Shown: positions 34,266 to 44,092 of the stretch, one piece after another
How positions within the stretch are numbered: position 1 is the first letter of the stretch
Layout of the letters: every line of letters begins with the position of its first letter
NCBI RefSeq assembly: GCF_037893015.1
Contig: NC_133663.1
Location: 139,136,553-139,200,552 of the forward strand
DNA from: Macrotis lagotis
Lineage: Eukaryota > Chordata > Mammalia > Peramelemorphia > Peramelidae
DNA: 64,000 nt
Direction of reading: 5' to 3'
Notes under the pieces: generated by a model
What the model saw: the letters and a program-made list of their open reading frames with translations, nothing else
Database searches by the model: none
What the model was told of the DNA's origin: nothing
Translations under genes and position numbers: made by a program

Positions 34266-34385
34266 TACCACTTGTTTGTTTGTTTGTTTTTTTAGGTTTT
34301 TGCAAGGCAAATGGTGTTAAGTGGCTTGCTCAAGGCCATGCAGGTAGGTAAATATTAAGTGTCTGAGACCATGTACCACTTGTTT
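34266..34385 (-). mobile_element. 5'-truncated WSINE1-like SINE with 12-bp TSD
   Basis: Antisense SINE tail half only (about 34278-34373): 'gtttttgcaaggcaaatgg', 'gtggcttgctcaaggcc', 'aagtgtctgagacc', then stops. Perfect TSD taccacttgttt at 34266-34277 and 34374-34385, so the truncation happened at insertion, not by later deletion. Confidence 0.9.
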
Positions 34386-34611
34386 TTGGAAAATGTGAAA
34401 CCTCCTCCATTTGAAAATGTTTAGAATGTTGTGTTTAGTTTGCTGTAGCTTTTGTATTTAGTCATTTGTTATTGGTTTGGCTAATATCTCAGTATTTGAG
34501 GTTTCATATTGTGTTTTTTAAGTCATACAGAAGGCATCACATTATAATATTTTATCCTATTACATATGCAACTTTCTTTTTTTGCCTCATGTACCTTTCC
34601 CTCATCCCACT

Positions 34612-34614
34612 ATA

Positions 34615-34649
<35 letters not shown>

Positions 34650-34650
34650 G
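34612..34650. repeat. (TA)n microsatellite
   Basis: TA run just upstream of the full-length HAL1-like element. Confidence 0.93.
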
Positions 34651-34698
34651 CATATAAATATACATATAAAATTCTGAATTCTCTTTGAAAATAAAAAT

Positions 34699-35448
34699 GG
34701 GGGGGCAGAGCCAAGATGGTGACATGAAGGGATCCAGTCTTAGGAACTCTCTGATAAAAAATCATAAACTAAGGACTCTAACTAAATTTTCGAGAGACAG
34801 AACCCACAAGGGAACCCAGTGAGGCAGTTTTCCTACTTAAGGTAACCTGGAAAAGAGCAGAAAGGCTCTGCTCCCCGAGGTCGGAAGGGCGGCCTGTCAG
34901 AGGGGTGGCCCGCCAGAGAGAAAGAACTTCAGCCTCACGGAGGCAGCCCCAGGGTGCTGGGAGCAGCGGCTCAAAGCAGCGGGGGAGACACCTGAGCTGT
35001 ACCCCGGGGAACACTGGGCACAAAGTGGGGGAAGAGAGGGCACCTCTGCCAGAGTGAGCTTGTGGAGCCCAGCCCTCAGGGCACACAGCAAGCAGCTTGG
35101 TCTTTCAGCAGCCCAGACCTGGAAATTGAAGCAGGTGGAGCCTGTAAGCAGGAGCCCCCAGGGCATGAGCCCATTGAGCTGAGGAAGGGAAGTGAAGAGA
35201 GACTGCAGTGTTCTGTCCTCTGCCTCTGGAACAGGACTCTGGGGCTCTGACCACATTCAGATCCTGATCCCAGTCTAGGCCCCCCCATAGAACAACAGGG
35301 TCCCCCCACCTCGGCCCCATGGCAGAGGGGGGCACTTATGGTCATCCACAGACCAGGAGGGAAGACAGAGCCTCACACACTGAGACCCTTGTGGGAGTGT
35401 CCCAAAAGCTCAGGAAGCACCCCAGAAAAACAGGCTTAGGCTGGGAAA
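34699..35448 (+). promoter_or_regulatory. HAL1-like 5'UTR / internal promoter
   Basis: GC-richest, most CpG-bearing stretch of the window, between the L1-type start and the ORF1 ATG. It contains 'ccaagatgg' (34711-34719), matching the YY1 site that positions transcription start in human L1. Retained CpGs suggest a fairly recent insertion. Several 60-119 codon frames on the minus strand (34778-35345) reflect GC content; an ORF0-like role is only a thought. Confidence 0.6.
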
Positions 35449-36549
35449 ATGAGCAAGCAAAGAAACAAGAGGAAGACCATTGAGAAATATTTTGCAAATG
35501 AGCCCAAGAAGAATCAAAATACTTAGTCTGAAGATGAGGAGGCACAAGCTCCTGAATCTAAAGACTCCAAGAAAAACAGAAATTGGGCTCAGGCTATGAT
35601 AGAGCTCAAAAAAGACTTGGAAAATCAAATGAGGAAGTTGGAAGAAAAACTGGGAAAAGAAAGGAGAGAGATGCAGGAAAAACATGAAAATGAAGTCAGC
35701 AGCTTAGTCAAGGAAATCCAAAAAAATGCTGAAGAAAATAGCATGCTAAAAACCAGCTTAGGTCAAATGGATAAAACAGTTCAAAAAGTTATTGAGGATC
35801 AGAATGCTTTGAAAAGCAAAATTGGCCAGATAGAAAAAGAGACAAGAAAACTCCCTGAGGAGAACAAATCCTTCAGACAAAGAATAGAATTCAGGGAGAT
35901 TGATGAATTTAACAGAAATCAGGAATCAATACTTTAAAACCAAAAAAATGAAAAATTAGAAGAAAATGTGAAATATCTCATTGAAAAAACAACTGATATG
36001 GAAAACAGACTTAGGAAAGATAATTTAAAAGTTATTGGAATACCTGAAAGTCACGATCAGGAAAAGAGCCTTGACATCATTTTCAAAGAATTACTACAGG
36101 AAAATTGCCCTGATATTCCAGAAGCAGAGGGCAAAATAGAAATGGAGAGAATCCACCAATCCCCCCAAGAAAGAGATCCCAAAAAACCAACCCCCAGGAA
36201 TATTATAGCCAAGTTCCAGAACTCCCAAGTGAAAGAGAAAATATCACAAGCAGCCAGAAGGACACAGTTCAAATATCGTGGAGCTGCAGTCAGGATTACA
36301 CAGGACTTAGCAGCAACTACATTGGAAGCTCGTAGGGCTTGGAATGCAATATACTGGAAGGCAAAAGAGCCTAGAATGCAGCCAAGAAAGAACTATCCCG
36401 CAAGGCTGAATGCCCTCTTCCAGGGAAAAAGATGGACTTTCAATGAACCCGGGGAATTTCAAATGTTCCTGTTGGAATGGCCAGAGCTGAACAGAAGGTT
36501 TGATCTTCAGATACAAGCATGGGGATTGGAGGCGAGGGGGGAAATATGA
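35449..36549 (+). pseudogene. L1-type ORF1p gene with two in-frame stops
   Basis: Single frame of 366 codons from ATG at 35449 to TGA at 36547, broken only by TAG at 35524 and TAA at 35935. Order: basic N-terminus (MSKQRNKRK), long Glu/Lys/Leu coiled coil (about residues 50-165), RRM-like domain opening with LRKDNLKVIGIPES near residue 188, NIIAKFQNSQVKEKI, and a basic C-terminal domain with RITQDLAATTLEARRAW and FLLEWPELNRR. This is the complete ORF1p layout (human L1 ORF1p is 338 aa). ORF1p trimerises and coats its RNA. The reading frame is otherwise intact over the full length, so inactivation is recent. The start was chosen by frame continuity and the basic N-terminus. Confidence 0.85.
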
Positions 36550-37011
36550 GGGACTTAATGAGGATGAACTGCATGTATAGAAAAATGATATTGATAATAT
36601 TCATATGAACCATCTCAGTTAATAGAGCAGGTAGAGGGAGATTTTATAGTTGAAGCACAGGAGAAAGCTGAATTCGAAGATAAAATATGGTATAAAATTG
36701 GAGTTAATAGGAAAAAAGGGAAATGGAATGGGAGAAAGAAAAAGGAGAGGGGGAGTAATCCAAGATATTTCACATAAGATTTTTTTTTATTACAATGAGC
36801 TATTGCAATGATATGGAAGGGGGAGGCAAGGGGGGATGAGGGAACCTTTGCTCTCATCAGAGATGGCTAGGAGAGGAAACAGCAAATATACTCAATGTGG
36901 TATAGGCATCTGGAGTAAGAAGAAGGGGGGAGCAGGGGGAAGGGGTGGGATGTGAATAAAGGAGGAGAGGATGGACCATGGGGGTAGAGTAGTCAGATAT
37001 AACACATTTTC

Positions 37012-37705
37012 TTTTTTACTTCTTGCAAGGGGCTGGGATTGCATGGCCTGTCTGGGACCATAGGGCCAGGTGGATTCTGGGCCTAAGGGGTGGTATGGGG
37101 GCTCAAGGCTTCTTGGCCCCAGGACCAGGGATCTGTCTGCTGTGCCATTCAGCAACCCTACAGCAGAGTCAGAGTGAAAGGAGAGAGAAAATATAGTACA
37201 TGTTAGTGGAGAAATAAGAAAGGAGGGAGTTGCGATCAGCAATGGCAATGGTGGAAAAATATGGAAGTAACTTTTGTGATGGACTTATCATAAAGAATGT
37301 GATCTACCCATAGAAGAGTTGTTGGTGTTGGAACAAAGACTGAAGCACATTTTTTGTTATTATTATTTGGGGGAGGGTGCAGGGCAAATGGGGCTGGTTG
37401 GCCTGCCCGGGGCCACATAGCAGGGTGATCTTTGGGTGTCTGGGGCCGGATTTGGACCCAGGTGCTTCTGCCTCAAGGGCCAATGCTCTGTCTGCCACCC
37501 AGCCACCCCTACTATTATTACTATTTTATTTTATATTGGGTCTTTTTTTTTCTTCTTCTTTTCAGTTTTTGCAGGGCAGTGGGGATCGGGTGACTTGCAT
37601 GTCACATGGCTGGGTGATTATTGGGTTTACAAGGCTGGATATGGCCTCGGGTGCTCATGGCTCCAGGCCTGGTGCTTCGTCCATTGCGCCACCTGGCCAT
37701 ACCTA
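37012..37705 (-). repeat. Three diverged SINE-like modules in the HAL1 tail
   Basis: M1 (37012-37153), M2 (37376-37508) and M3 (37561-37705) each follow the antisense WSINE order (gcaagg..., cttgccc...ggccaca, ...ggatttgaaccc..., ...actcc..ggcc, ...cca cctg..). They are far more diverged than real WSINE1 copies here, mainly by A-to-G (and some T-to-C) on the HAL1 sense strand: 'tttgaaccc' reads 'tttggaccc', 'ggtactcctg' reads 'ggtgcttctg'. The copy at 2451-3381 has M1 and one M2-type module with many of the same changes. Confidence 0.6.
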
Positions 37706-37899
37706 CAATTATTACTATTATTTTTTTTAATTTTAATTTTTTTCTCTCCCCTTTACTTCTTTCGCCCAAGCAAGTCTGTCTACATTCATGGGGGAAGGGG
37801 TATTTTGTTTACTTGTAAACAAGAATATTTTATTAATGTAAAAAAAAACATTTGTACAAAATGAGAGTAAAAAACAAATTTAAAAAAGAAAATAAAAAT

Positions 37900-38290
37900 A
37901 AAATTTTACAAAACTAATCCACACTTTGTTTCCTTTAATAGTAAAAGTTAGATATTTATGTCTGTTATGGGAGCAATATATTATGGTCTTGACTTACACA
38001 GTCTAGCCTTTTGTTTTCATTTAAAAATTACTTGAAGTCATCCTTGAGATTTAATTGACTCAAAGGAGAAAAAGCCTTGAACCACTGATATAGATGCCTG
38101 ATGACTTTGGTACAGAAGTAAATGTAATAATAGTTATATTACTCTTTACTCAGTTCTCAAGGTACTGATCTTGAGCCATCATGGGCAACAGAGTTGTAGA
38201 GAAGGAGCATTTTCATGAATGAATGAATAAATGCTGGATCCTGGTTTCCCATGCTAGAGCAAGGTAAAGTTCCTCTTAACTTTTAGATTT
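37900..38290. other. Spacer between HAL1 and duplicated block
   Basis: Unclassified AT-rich sequence, no gene signal. Confidence 0.3.
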
Positions 38291-38299
38291 TCAAAACTT

Positions 38300-38446
38300 A
38301 TGAATATATATATGTGTGTGTGTGTGTGTGTATGTGTGTGTGTGTGTGTGAATGAATAAATATATTCACATATATTTACATATATGCATGTGTTTGTATA
38401 TTTGTGTATATATATATATATATATATGTCACGTATATATGTGTGT
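38300..38446. repeat. (TG)n/(TA)n compound microsatellite
   Basis: Alternating 'tgtgtg' and 'tatata' tracts with 'aatgaataaata' between. The left junction of duplicated copy B lies at its right edge. Confidence 0.9.
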
Positions 38447-38599
38447 ATAAGCTCAATAATATGAGGTTTCATTGCTTTTATACATTGTCTACTGAGCTAT
38501 CCTTAGACAAATTGGTAGCAATTATGATCTGCTCCCACATCCTAATTGCTGCACCTCCGTGATTTTGATAATGGACTATGTAGTTAAGAAGACTTGAAA

Positions 38600-39090
38600 C
38601 TAGTTAATACCCAGACACAAAGAGTATTAATGAGTGGATTCTTGTCAGTTTGCCCAGAGGTCTTGTGAAATGTTTTGTTGATCTATCTTTGGCCTTATTT
38701 TATTAAGATTTTTTAACAAAGATTTAAGGAAATCATGATTGGCAAACATAATTTGTGCATGACATGAAGCTGGGAGAGTTAACCAATATATGAGATAAGA
38801 GATTCAGAATCCAGGAAAATTGCAGAAATTTAGGATGCTGAGTAAAATCTAATAAAATGAAATTTAACTGGGATAAATGTAAGAATTCCTTATCTGGGAT
38901 TTGTAAAAATATATGTATGTGTATGTCTATTTGTATATTAAAATTGATGAGGGGAATGTAACTAGAGGAAATTTATATAAAAATGAATTAGACATTTTGA
39001 TGTTCTCCAAGTTCAATATCAGGAATCAAAATAAAGTAATGATCAATATTTAATGAAAATTAGCCAGCATTAATATTAAAGTGTCCACAA
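38600..39090 (+). mobile_element. CR1/L3-like LINE fragment, duplicate
   Basis: Second copy of the CR1/L3-like remnant of 12195-12690, carried by the block duplication ('catgaagctgggagagttaa', 'ctgggataaatgtaagaat'). Confidence 0.6.
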
Positions 39091-39149
39091 TAAAATGCTC
39101 ATGGAAGTTACATTGTATTTTTCTCTGATTAAATTATGTTTATGACATA

Positions 39150-39279
39150 TTATCATATCATATATCATCATATCATGCCATATCACATCACATCATATCA
39201 CACCATACCATATCATAATATATTATATGTTATGTTATGTTATGTTATGTTATGTTATGTTATGTTATGTTATGTTATA
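39150..39279. repeat. Pentamer microsatellite, duplicate
   Basis: ATCAT-rich tract then about nine TTATG units, against ten in copy A. Confidence 0.93.
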
Positions 39280-39590
39280 TATTTTTCTATTCCAAGGAAA
39301 CACCACCACTGGTACTAATTAACTCTGGGCCATTTCTCTCCTCCTTTATTGGCTCAAGAACTAGGAAGACTGTCCCGATTGGGTTGTGGGGGGATAAGCC
39401 AACTAATTACATTAAAAGGAGTAGAAATTAGAATAGCAATTATTATCTTCACAAATATAAGGAGCCAAATATTTAATATCGTTCTTTCAAAATTATCCTT
39501 GAACTCAAAATAAAATAATTATTTAATAGATGAATGCATTATAATCTACAAAAAAGGAAGTTATGGTTAATTAAATGTTATTTCCATAAA

Positions 39591-39593
<3 letters not shown>

Positions 39594-39638
<45 letters not shown>
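39594..39638. repeat. (TA)n microsatellite
   Basis: TA run within duplicated copy B. Confidence 0.93.
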
Positions 39639-39641
<3 letters not shown>

Positions 39642-39969
39642 CTTTCAGGGAAGGAATTATATGATATAATGGTAAAATGCTTAACAGGGAGAAAAATAGT
39701 TTCTCGCAACAACTATTCATAGTCAAGCAAAACAAATGGGGTAAAGTAGAGGAGTCATTCACATGGGCAGTTCTCAAGTACAGAAGAATGAGATTAAATT
39801 ACTGAAGAATAAGAATAAGATAATATAATATTAACAAAATACAATTTTAAATAAATAATAAAGCATAGATAAGGTTTATGTGATTTTCTAAGTCAATATC
39901 CTTAAGTTTGATTTTCTTTTTTAAATATAAGAGCAAGTTTCTTTTCTTAAAATAATATTTTTCTGTTTC

Positions 39970-40215
39970 TTTTTAAAATAATATTTATTTGTTTTCCAAA
40001 TTACTTTTAGAGACAATTTTTAACATTCATATTTTTAAAAGATGAGTTCTAAATTCTCTCCCTTCATTTCCTCCTTCTCTTCCCTGAGTTGTTAAGCAAT
40101 TTGATTTAGGTTATGTGTGATCATGAACGTCACATTTCCATATTATTTATGTTTTGAAAGAAAAGACAGAAACATGCAGACAAAAATAAAATGAAAAAAT
40201 AGTGTACTTCAATCT
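39970..40215 (-). mobile_element. L1 3' end, cut by duplication boundary
   Basis: Antisense L1 terminus as at 13570-13829, ending abruptly at 40215 where copy A continues. Confidence 0.8.
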
Positions 40216-40317
40216 AGTGGTTTCATGATTTCATAGATTTCATGAAAATCATGAAAACCTCTTTTAAATACATATATGCTTATACATATATATATATATA
40301 ATCATGAAAACACTAGA
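40213..40317. repeat. Inverted repeat at duplication junction
   Basis: tctagtggtttcatga (40213-40228) pairs with tcatgaaaacactaga (40302-40317), 15 of 16 positions. A second nested pair, 'gtttcatgattt' and 'aaatcatgaaaac', lies at about 40221-40258. The last bases of copy B overlap the left arm. Confidence 0.75.
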
Positions 40318-42008
40318 ACTAATAATAATATTACCTTATATTCACAATGTAACAAAGTTTTCTCGGTTATTTAGTAGCTACCAACTATCATTTAGGCTAT
40401 AGTAGAGATAGGATTCTTTGATATGTTGATGGATCTGCAATGTCATCAATGTGAATACTCCAACAAAGCAGAGTGTCATCTGTTTAGTCATTCTCATCCT
40501 AAGCAAGGCATGTCTACTTTAAAACATACTACAAAGGATATCTATATAATGAACTAAGGAACTTCTACCAGATTTTATTTTATGAACTCTAATGTGACAT
40601 TATTTGTTCATTGCTTATCTCCCTATTCTTTACTCCTTTCACCACATGAGCTCTTTAACTTCTCTTCTGGAACGCATCTCTTCTCATTGATAAAATGCAA
40701 CAGTCAGATTATGGAACTCATGTACCCTTTCCATTGCCTTTGCATGACCCAATTAACTCTTTGAAAACTGTCTTACTCCATCACTTGCAAACATACATAG
40801 GTTAGTACATTATAATTATTTCAGATAAATTTACTGATTACATTTCTGAACAAGATCATTTTTATGAAGTACATAACTGCATTTTGACAAACACCATTGA
40901 GTTCTCTTAATTTGCAGAATTAATGAAACATACATGTTAAACTCCTTGCCTTGAAGGCAACAAAGCAGGGAAGTAATAATGAGGGAATTTGGTTTTAGTC
41001 CTCCTGAGGGACCCATCTGTTGTTCAAACTTCTAAGGAAAACTGCTTTCTGAACTTGCTCAATATACATGTGAAACTTTTGCCTTAGGCCTGTGTCTGCT
41101 ACCAGATGTATGACCTTTGGAAAGTCACTTAAACTTACTAAGTCATAATTTCCTTGCATTATGATGAGATTAAATTAGAGGTCAAATATCAAGTGAAATA
41201 AAATTTCAAGCCTAACATTTCACATATTTAAGATTTAGAGAAAACGCAATATTGGAATTGGCCTTTACACCTTCACCATGCAGAATTGATTCAGTACTTT
41301 TTTGAAGTACCTGCTTTTTTGTAGGGTTCATAAACTAGAAAAAAGAAACACTAAGTTAATGTTTGCCATTGGTGGCTCAGTAAATGACCTGAAATAATGA
41401 GTTGTTGAGAAGAATGCATGCCTGAAAATTCAACAAGATCAATTGATTTGCTGTTATATTTTACCTTTAATTCACTTAGGAATATCCATTTCCTAAGTAT
41501 ATTGGAAAATAAAACCACAACAAACTGAGAATATTAGTATTCCAATCATCCTTTAACCCAGAAAAAATATTCCCTTTGCATATTGTTTCTTGTTTGTCAG
41601 TAGTAAAAGAATTTTTGATATAACCCATGCTGTCAGGTAAAACAAGATGTGAGTAGAGTTTTCATTTAAATGGCTTCATGGATCAATGTTCTTATAGTAA
41701 AGCCTCAATGGAAGAATAAATGAAGGACTAATGGCAAAACAATGAAGGAGAAAGATGTCTTGGATTTATTTAGTCTGAGAGTCCTCAAAAGGTAATACTG
41801 GAAAGAAGAAAATAGGTACTTTAGAAAAAATGGAATTGGTGAAATTCTCTGAACTCTATTTCCATTTGTGCTGTGAAATTTTAGAAAAATAACAGCCTTT
41901 CATATCTTATTTCTTTAGAATACATATTATCTAATTTATTGGCTTCTTTTGAAGAATAGTTAATAAATTTATTTAAGAACCTGATATTTTCATTGAAGAT
42001 ACTGTCTA
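40318..42008. other. AT-rich unique region with MIR remnant
   Basis: About 41075-41185 is a plus-strand MIR relic ('gtatgacctttggaaagtca', 'cttaaacttactaagtcat'). The rest is unclassified, with no coding signal. Confidence 0.4.
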
Positions 42009-42150
42009 AGGGGCAGTTAGGTTGAGCAGTGGATAATACACTGACCCTGGAGTCAGGAGTTCAAATCTGGTCTCAGATACATAATAGTTAACTGTGTGAC
42101 CTTGGGTTAGTCACTTAACCCCATTGTCTTTGAAAAAACAAACAAAAAAT
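42009..42150 (+). mobile_element. tRNA-headed SINE, WSINE/MAR-like
   Basis: 'ggggcagttaggttgagcag', 'gataatacactgaccctgg', 'agttcaaatctggtctcag', 'gtgaccttgggttagtcac', A-rich tail with 'aaacaaacaaaa'. More diverged than other WSINE1-like copies. Confidence 0.85.
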
Positions 42151-42399
42151 AAATGATTAAAGATTATAAAAAATATAGATATAAATAAAAAATAACAATA
42201 AATTATCTGAATAATTTACTCTATAAAAACAATATATTAACTTTCAAATGAATAACAGATATTGTCAGGGTATACAGAGATGGTACTGACCTAGGTGGAA
42301 ATGGGCTAGATAGTTAGACACAGATTTAAAGATAGCTCTTTTCTAATGACCTGGAATAATATGTAAAGTTGAGCACACTAAGATTTTCACAACATCCTT

Positions 42400-42630
42400 G
42401 AAAATACATATATTTTATGCAAATTAAAACATCTCTGAGGTACCACCTCCCACTGCTCAGATTGGCCAATATGACCAGAAAGGACAAGGATCAATGTTGG
42501 AAGGGATGTGGGAAATCTGGGACACTAATGCATTGTTGGTGGAGCTGTGAACTCATTCAGTCTTACTGGAGAGCAATCTGGAATTATGCCCAAAAGGCAA
42601 TAAAAATGTACATACCCCATAAATCCAACA
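42400..42630 (+). pseudogene. L1 ORF2 C-terminus, 5' part
   Basis: Frame 42417-42620 reads ...GTLMHCWWSCELIQSYW..., matching the Cys/Trp-rich C-terminal segment of L1 ORF2p (human GTLLHCWW-type). It stops where the family would read 'ccctttgacccagcaat'; the L1 resumes near 43155, so about 530 bp has been inserted. Confidence 0.8.
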
Positions 42631-43021
42631 GCCATCCAGTCCTGTGGTCCCAGACAGGCCACCACCTTGCAACCCCACCACCTTGCAAAAAAACAAAAAA
42701 GTATTTTGTATCTAACTACCCTCTCCCCCATTTTTCCTCTCCTCTATACCTTTGCCCCTGCCTCCCTCCCCCTCTCCCCTTCTTCTACCATCCCTTTCTT
42801 CTCCTTCTTCCTCTAGGGTAAGATAGATTTTTATACACTATTAACCACCACAGTTTTGTGTAGATCACAGAATATATGCATAAATCTCACTCACATTTCA
42901 CAGTCCAGTTTTCTCTTAAGTAAGTCATTTCCATCTTTCCCTGGTCTTTATCATACTTTGAAGAATTTGAGGACACATAATTGAAATGTAGCTAAGACAC
43001 ACTTCAGGTGTGTTCAGATAA

Positions 43022-43065
<44 letters not shown>

Positions 43066-43154
43066 CTGGTTAAAAAAAAACAAAAAATAATTCATTGAGC
43101 ATGGAGTAGGCCTGGAGTTCTAGATACCTAGTAATCTGAGGATGGTAGAGGTCT
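42631..43154 (-). mobile_element. Insert in L1: probable HAL1-tail fragment plus (CA)n
   Basis: 42637-42790 reads 'gtggtcccagacaggccac', 'cttgcaa', 'gtattttgtatctaactac', 'cctctcccccatttttcc', matching in order the minus strand of the HAL1 tail around M1 (about 37090 down to 36900). The remainder (42830-43150) is unclassified and includes (CA)n at 43022-43062. A third, partial member of the HAL1-like family is the best reading. Confidence 0.45.
43022..43062. repeat. (CA)n microsatellite
   Basis: Uninterrupted CA run of about 20 units. Confidence 0.95.
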
Positions 43155-43790
43155 GTACCCTGAAGAAATCATGCAAAAGGGTAAAAACATCACTTGCACA
43201 AAAATATTCATAGCAGCTCTGTTTGTGGTAGCAAAGTATTAGAAATCAAGTGAATATCCATCAATTGGGGAATGGCTGAGCAAATTGTGGTATATGTATC
43301 TTATAGAATACTATTGTTCCATTAGAAACCAAAAGGGTTGGGAATTCAGAGAAGCCTGGAAAGAGTTGCATGAACTGATGATGAGTGAGATGAGCAGAAC
43401 CAGAAGAACATTGTACACCCTAAGGTGTGATGATCATAGTTATTGCTTTTTCTCATTCCATCAATGTAATAATCAGGGACAATTTTAGAGCATCTGTGAC
43501 AGAGAATACCATCTACATCCAGAGAAAGAACTGTGGAGTTTAAACAAAGACCAAAGTCTATTACCTTTAATTCCTTTTTATTAAAAAAAAGTGCTTTATG
43601 TACTACATAATTTTGCTATCTCTAATATTTTATTTTCTCCTCAAGGATATGATATTTTTCTCAATGCATTCAATTTTCATCAATATATAGCATGAAAACA
43701 ATGTACAGATTACCAGACTGCCTTCTGGGGGGGAGGGATGAGGGAGGGAAGTGAGGGTGGAGGAAAGATTGTAAAATTCAAAACCTTATT
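43155..43790 (+). mobile_element. L1 3' end and 3'UTR
   Basis: 'ctgtaccctgaagaaatcat', 'ttcatagcagctctgtttg', 'aattggggaatggctgagc', 'tgagatgagcagaaccag', then a 3'UTR with a G-rich tract (43727-43757) and 'gtaaaattcaaaacctt'. Continuation of the ORF2 piece at 42400-42630. The G-runs have quadruplex potential, a known feature of L1 3'UTRs. Confidence 0.88.
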
Positions 43791-43799
43791 CTTCCCTGT

Positions 43800-44092
43800 G
43801 TCAAAGACACATCCATACCAATTTGAATTTACGCTAAAAATAAGTGAACAAATGGGCATTGACTCAGTCAAACTCTGCCCTGGACAAGCCCTAGCTTTAA
43901 AAGGCCATGTTCTCCCACTACATCCAAGTCTAGTTATGGACATCTCCAGAACAGACCATATCTGGTCACTGAATCCAGTTGACTCCAGAGGAATAAATGA
44001 GGTTGGTGACTTAAATTTGCATGTCATGGTATCAACTTCCTGGTGTCAAGGTCTTCTTTGAGAATGAAGAACAAACAATAGCAACAACATTT
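43800..44092 (+). mobile_element. Marsupial SINE of the 'gaatgaagaacaaacaa' type
   Basis: 'ctctgccctggacaagccct', 'agctttaaaaggccatg', 'gaccatatctggtcactg', 'tttgcatgtcatggtatc', 'cttctttgagaatgaag', ending CAA repeats. Related in design to 62400-62775. I know this as an abundant marsupial SINE but not its exact name. The 107-codon frame here is incidental. Confidence 0.65.

Larger units (their letters stand above)
34687..37899 (+). mobile_element. Full-length HAL1-like (half-L1) retrotransposon
   Basis: About 3.2 kb. The 5' end 'gggggggcagagccaagatgg' type start is the conserved L1 5'UTR opening. A CpG-bearing 5' leader (to 35448) is followed by one ORF1 (35449-36549) and then no ORF2 at all: instead a purine-rich tract (36600-36990) and a tail of three antisense SINE-like modules (M1 37012-37153, M2 37376-37508, M3 37561-37705) ending A-rich at 37887. 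Flanked by gaaaataaaaat at 34687-34698 and 37888-37899, a plausible 12-bp TSD though low in complexity. Half-L1s with only ORF1 are known in mammals and need L1 ORF2p in trans. The truncated relative at 2451-3381 shows this tail is family structure, not later damage. Confidence 0.82.
38447..40215 (+). repeat. Duplicated block, daughter copy B
   Basis: Direct repeat of 12043-13829 (1769 bp here). It starts at 'ataagctcaataatatg' beside a TG/TA microsatellite and ends at 'cttcaatct', in the middle of the minus-strand L1 3' end that is whole in copy A. It keeps 18 bp (about 39493-39510) missing from A. Its microsatellites differ in length from A. There is no A-tail and no TSD, so this is not a retrocopy. 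All open frames inside are microsatellite or LINE debris. Confidence 0.93.

Noticed and set aside
35968..36549. Separate 193-codon gene
   Set aside because: It is in the same frame as the ORF1 upstream and separated only by one stop codon; it is the C-terminal part of the HAL1 ORF1, not an independent gene.
37377..37864. Overlapping 117- and 142-codon frames in the HAL1 tail
   Set aside because: Frames through SINE-like modules and ATT/T-rich spacers; not conserved in the copy at 2451-3381.
43738..44061. 107-codon plus-strand and 105-codon minus-strand frames
   Set aside because: Both run through an L1 3' end and a marsupial SINE.
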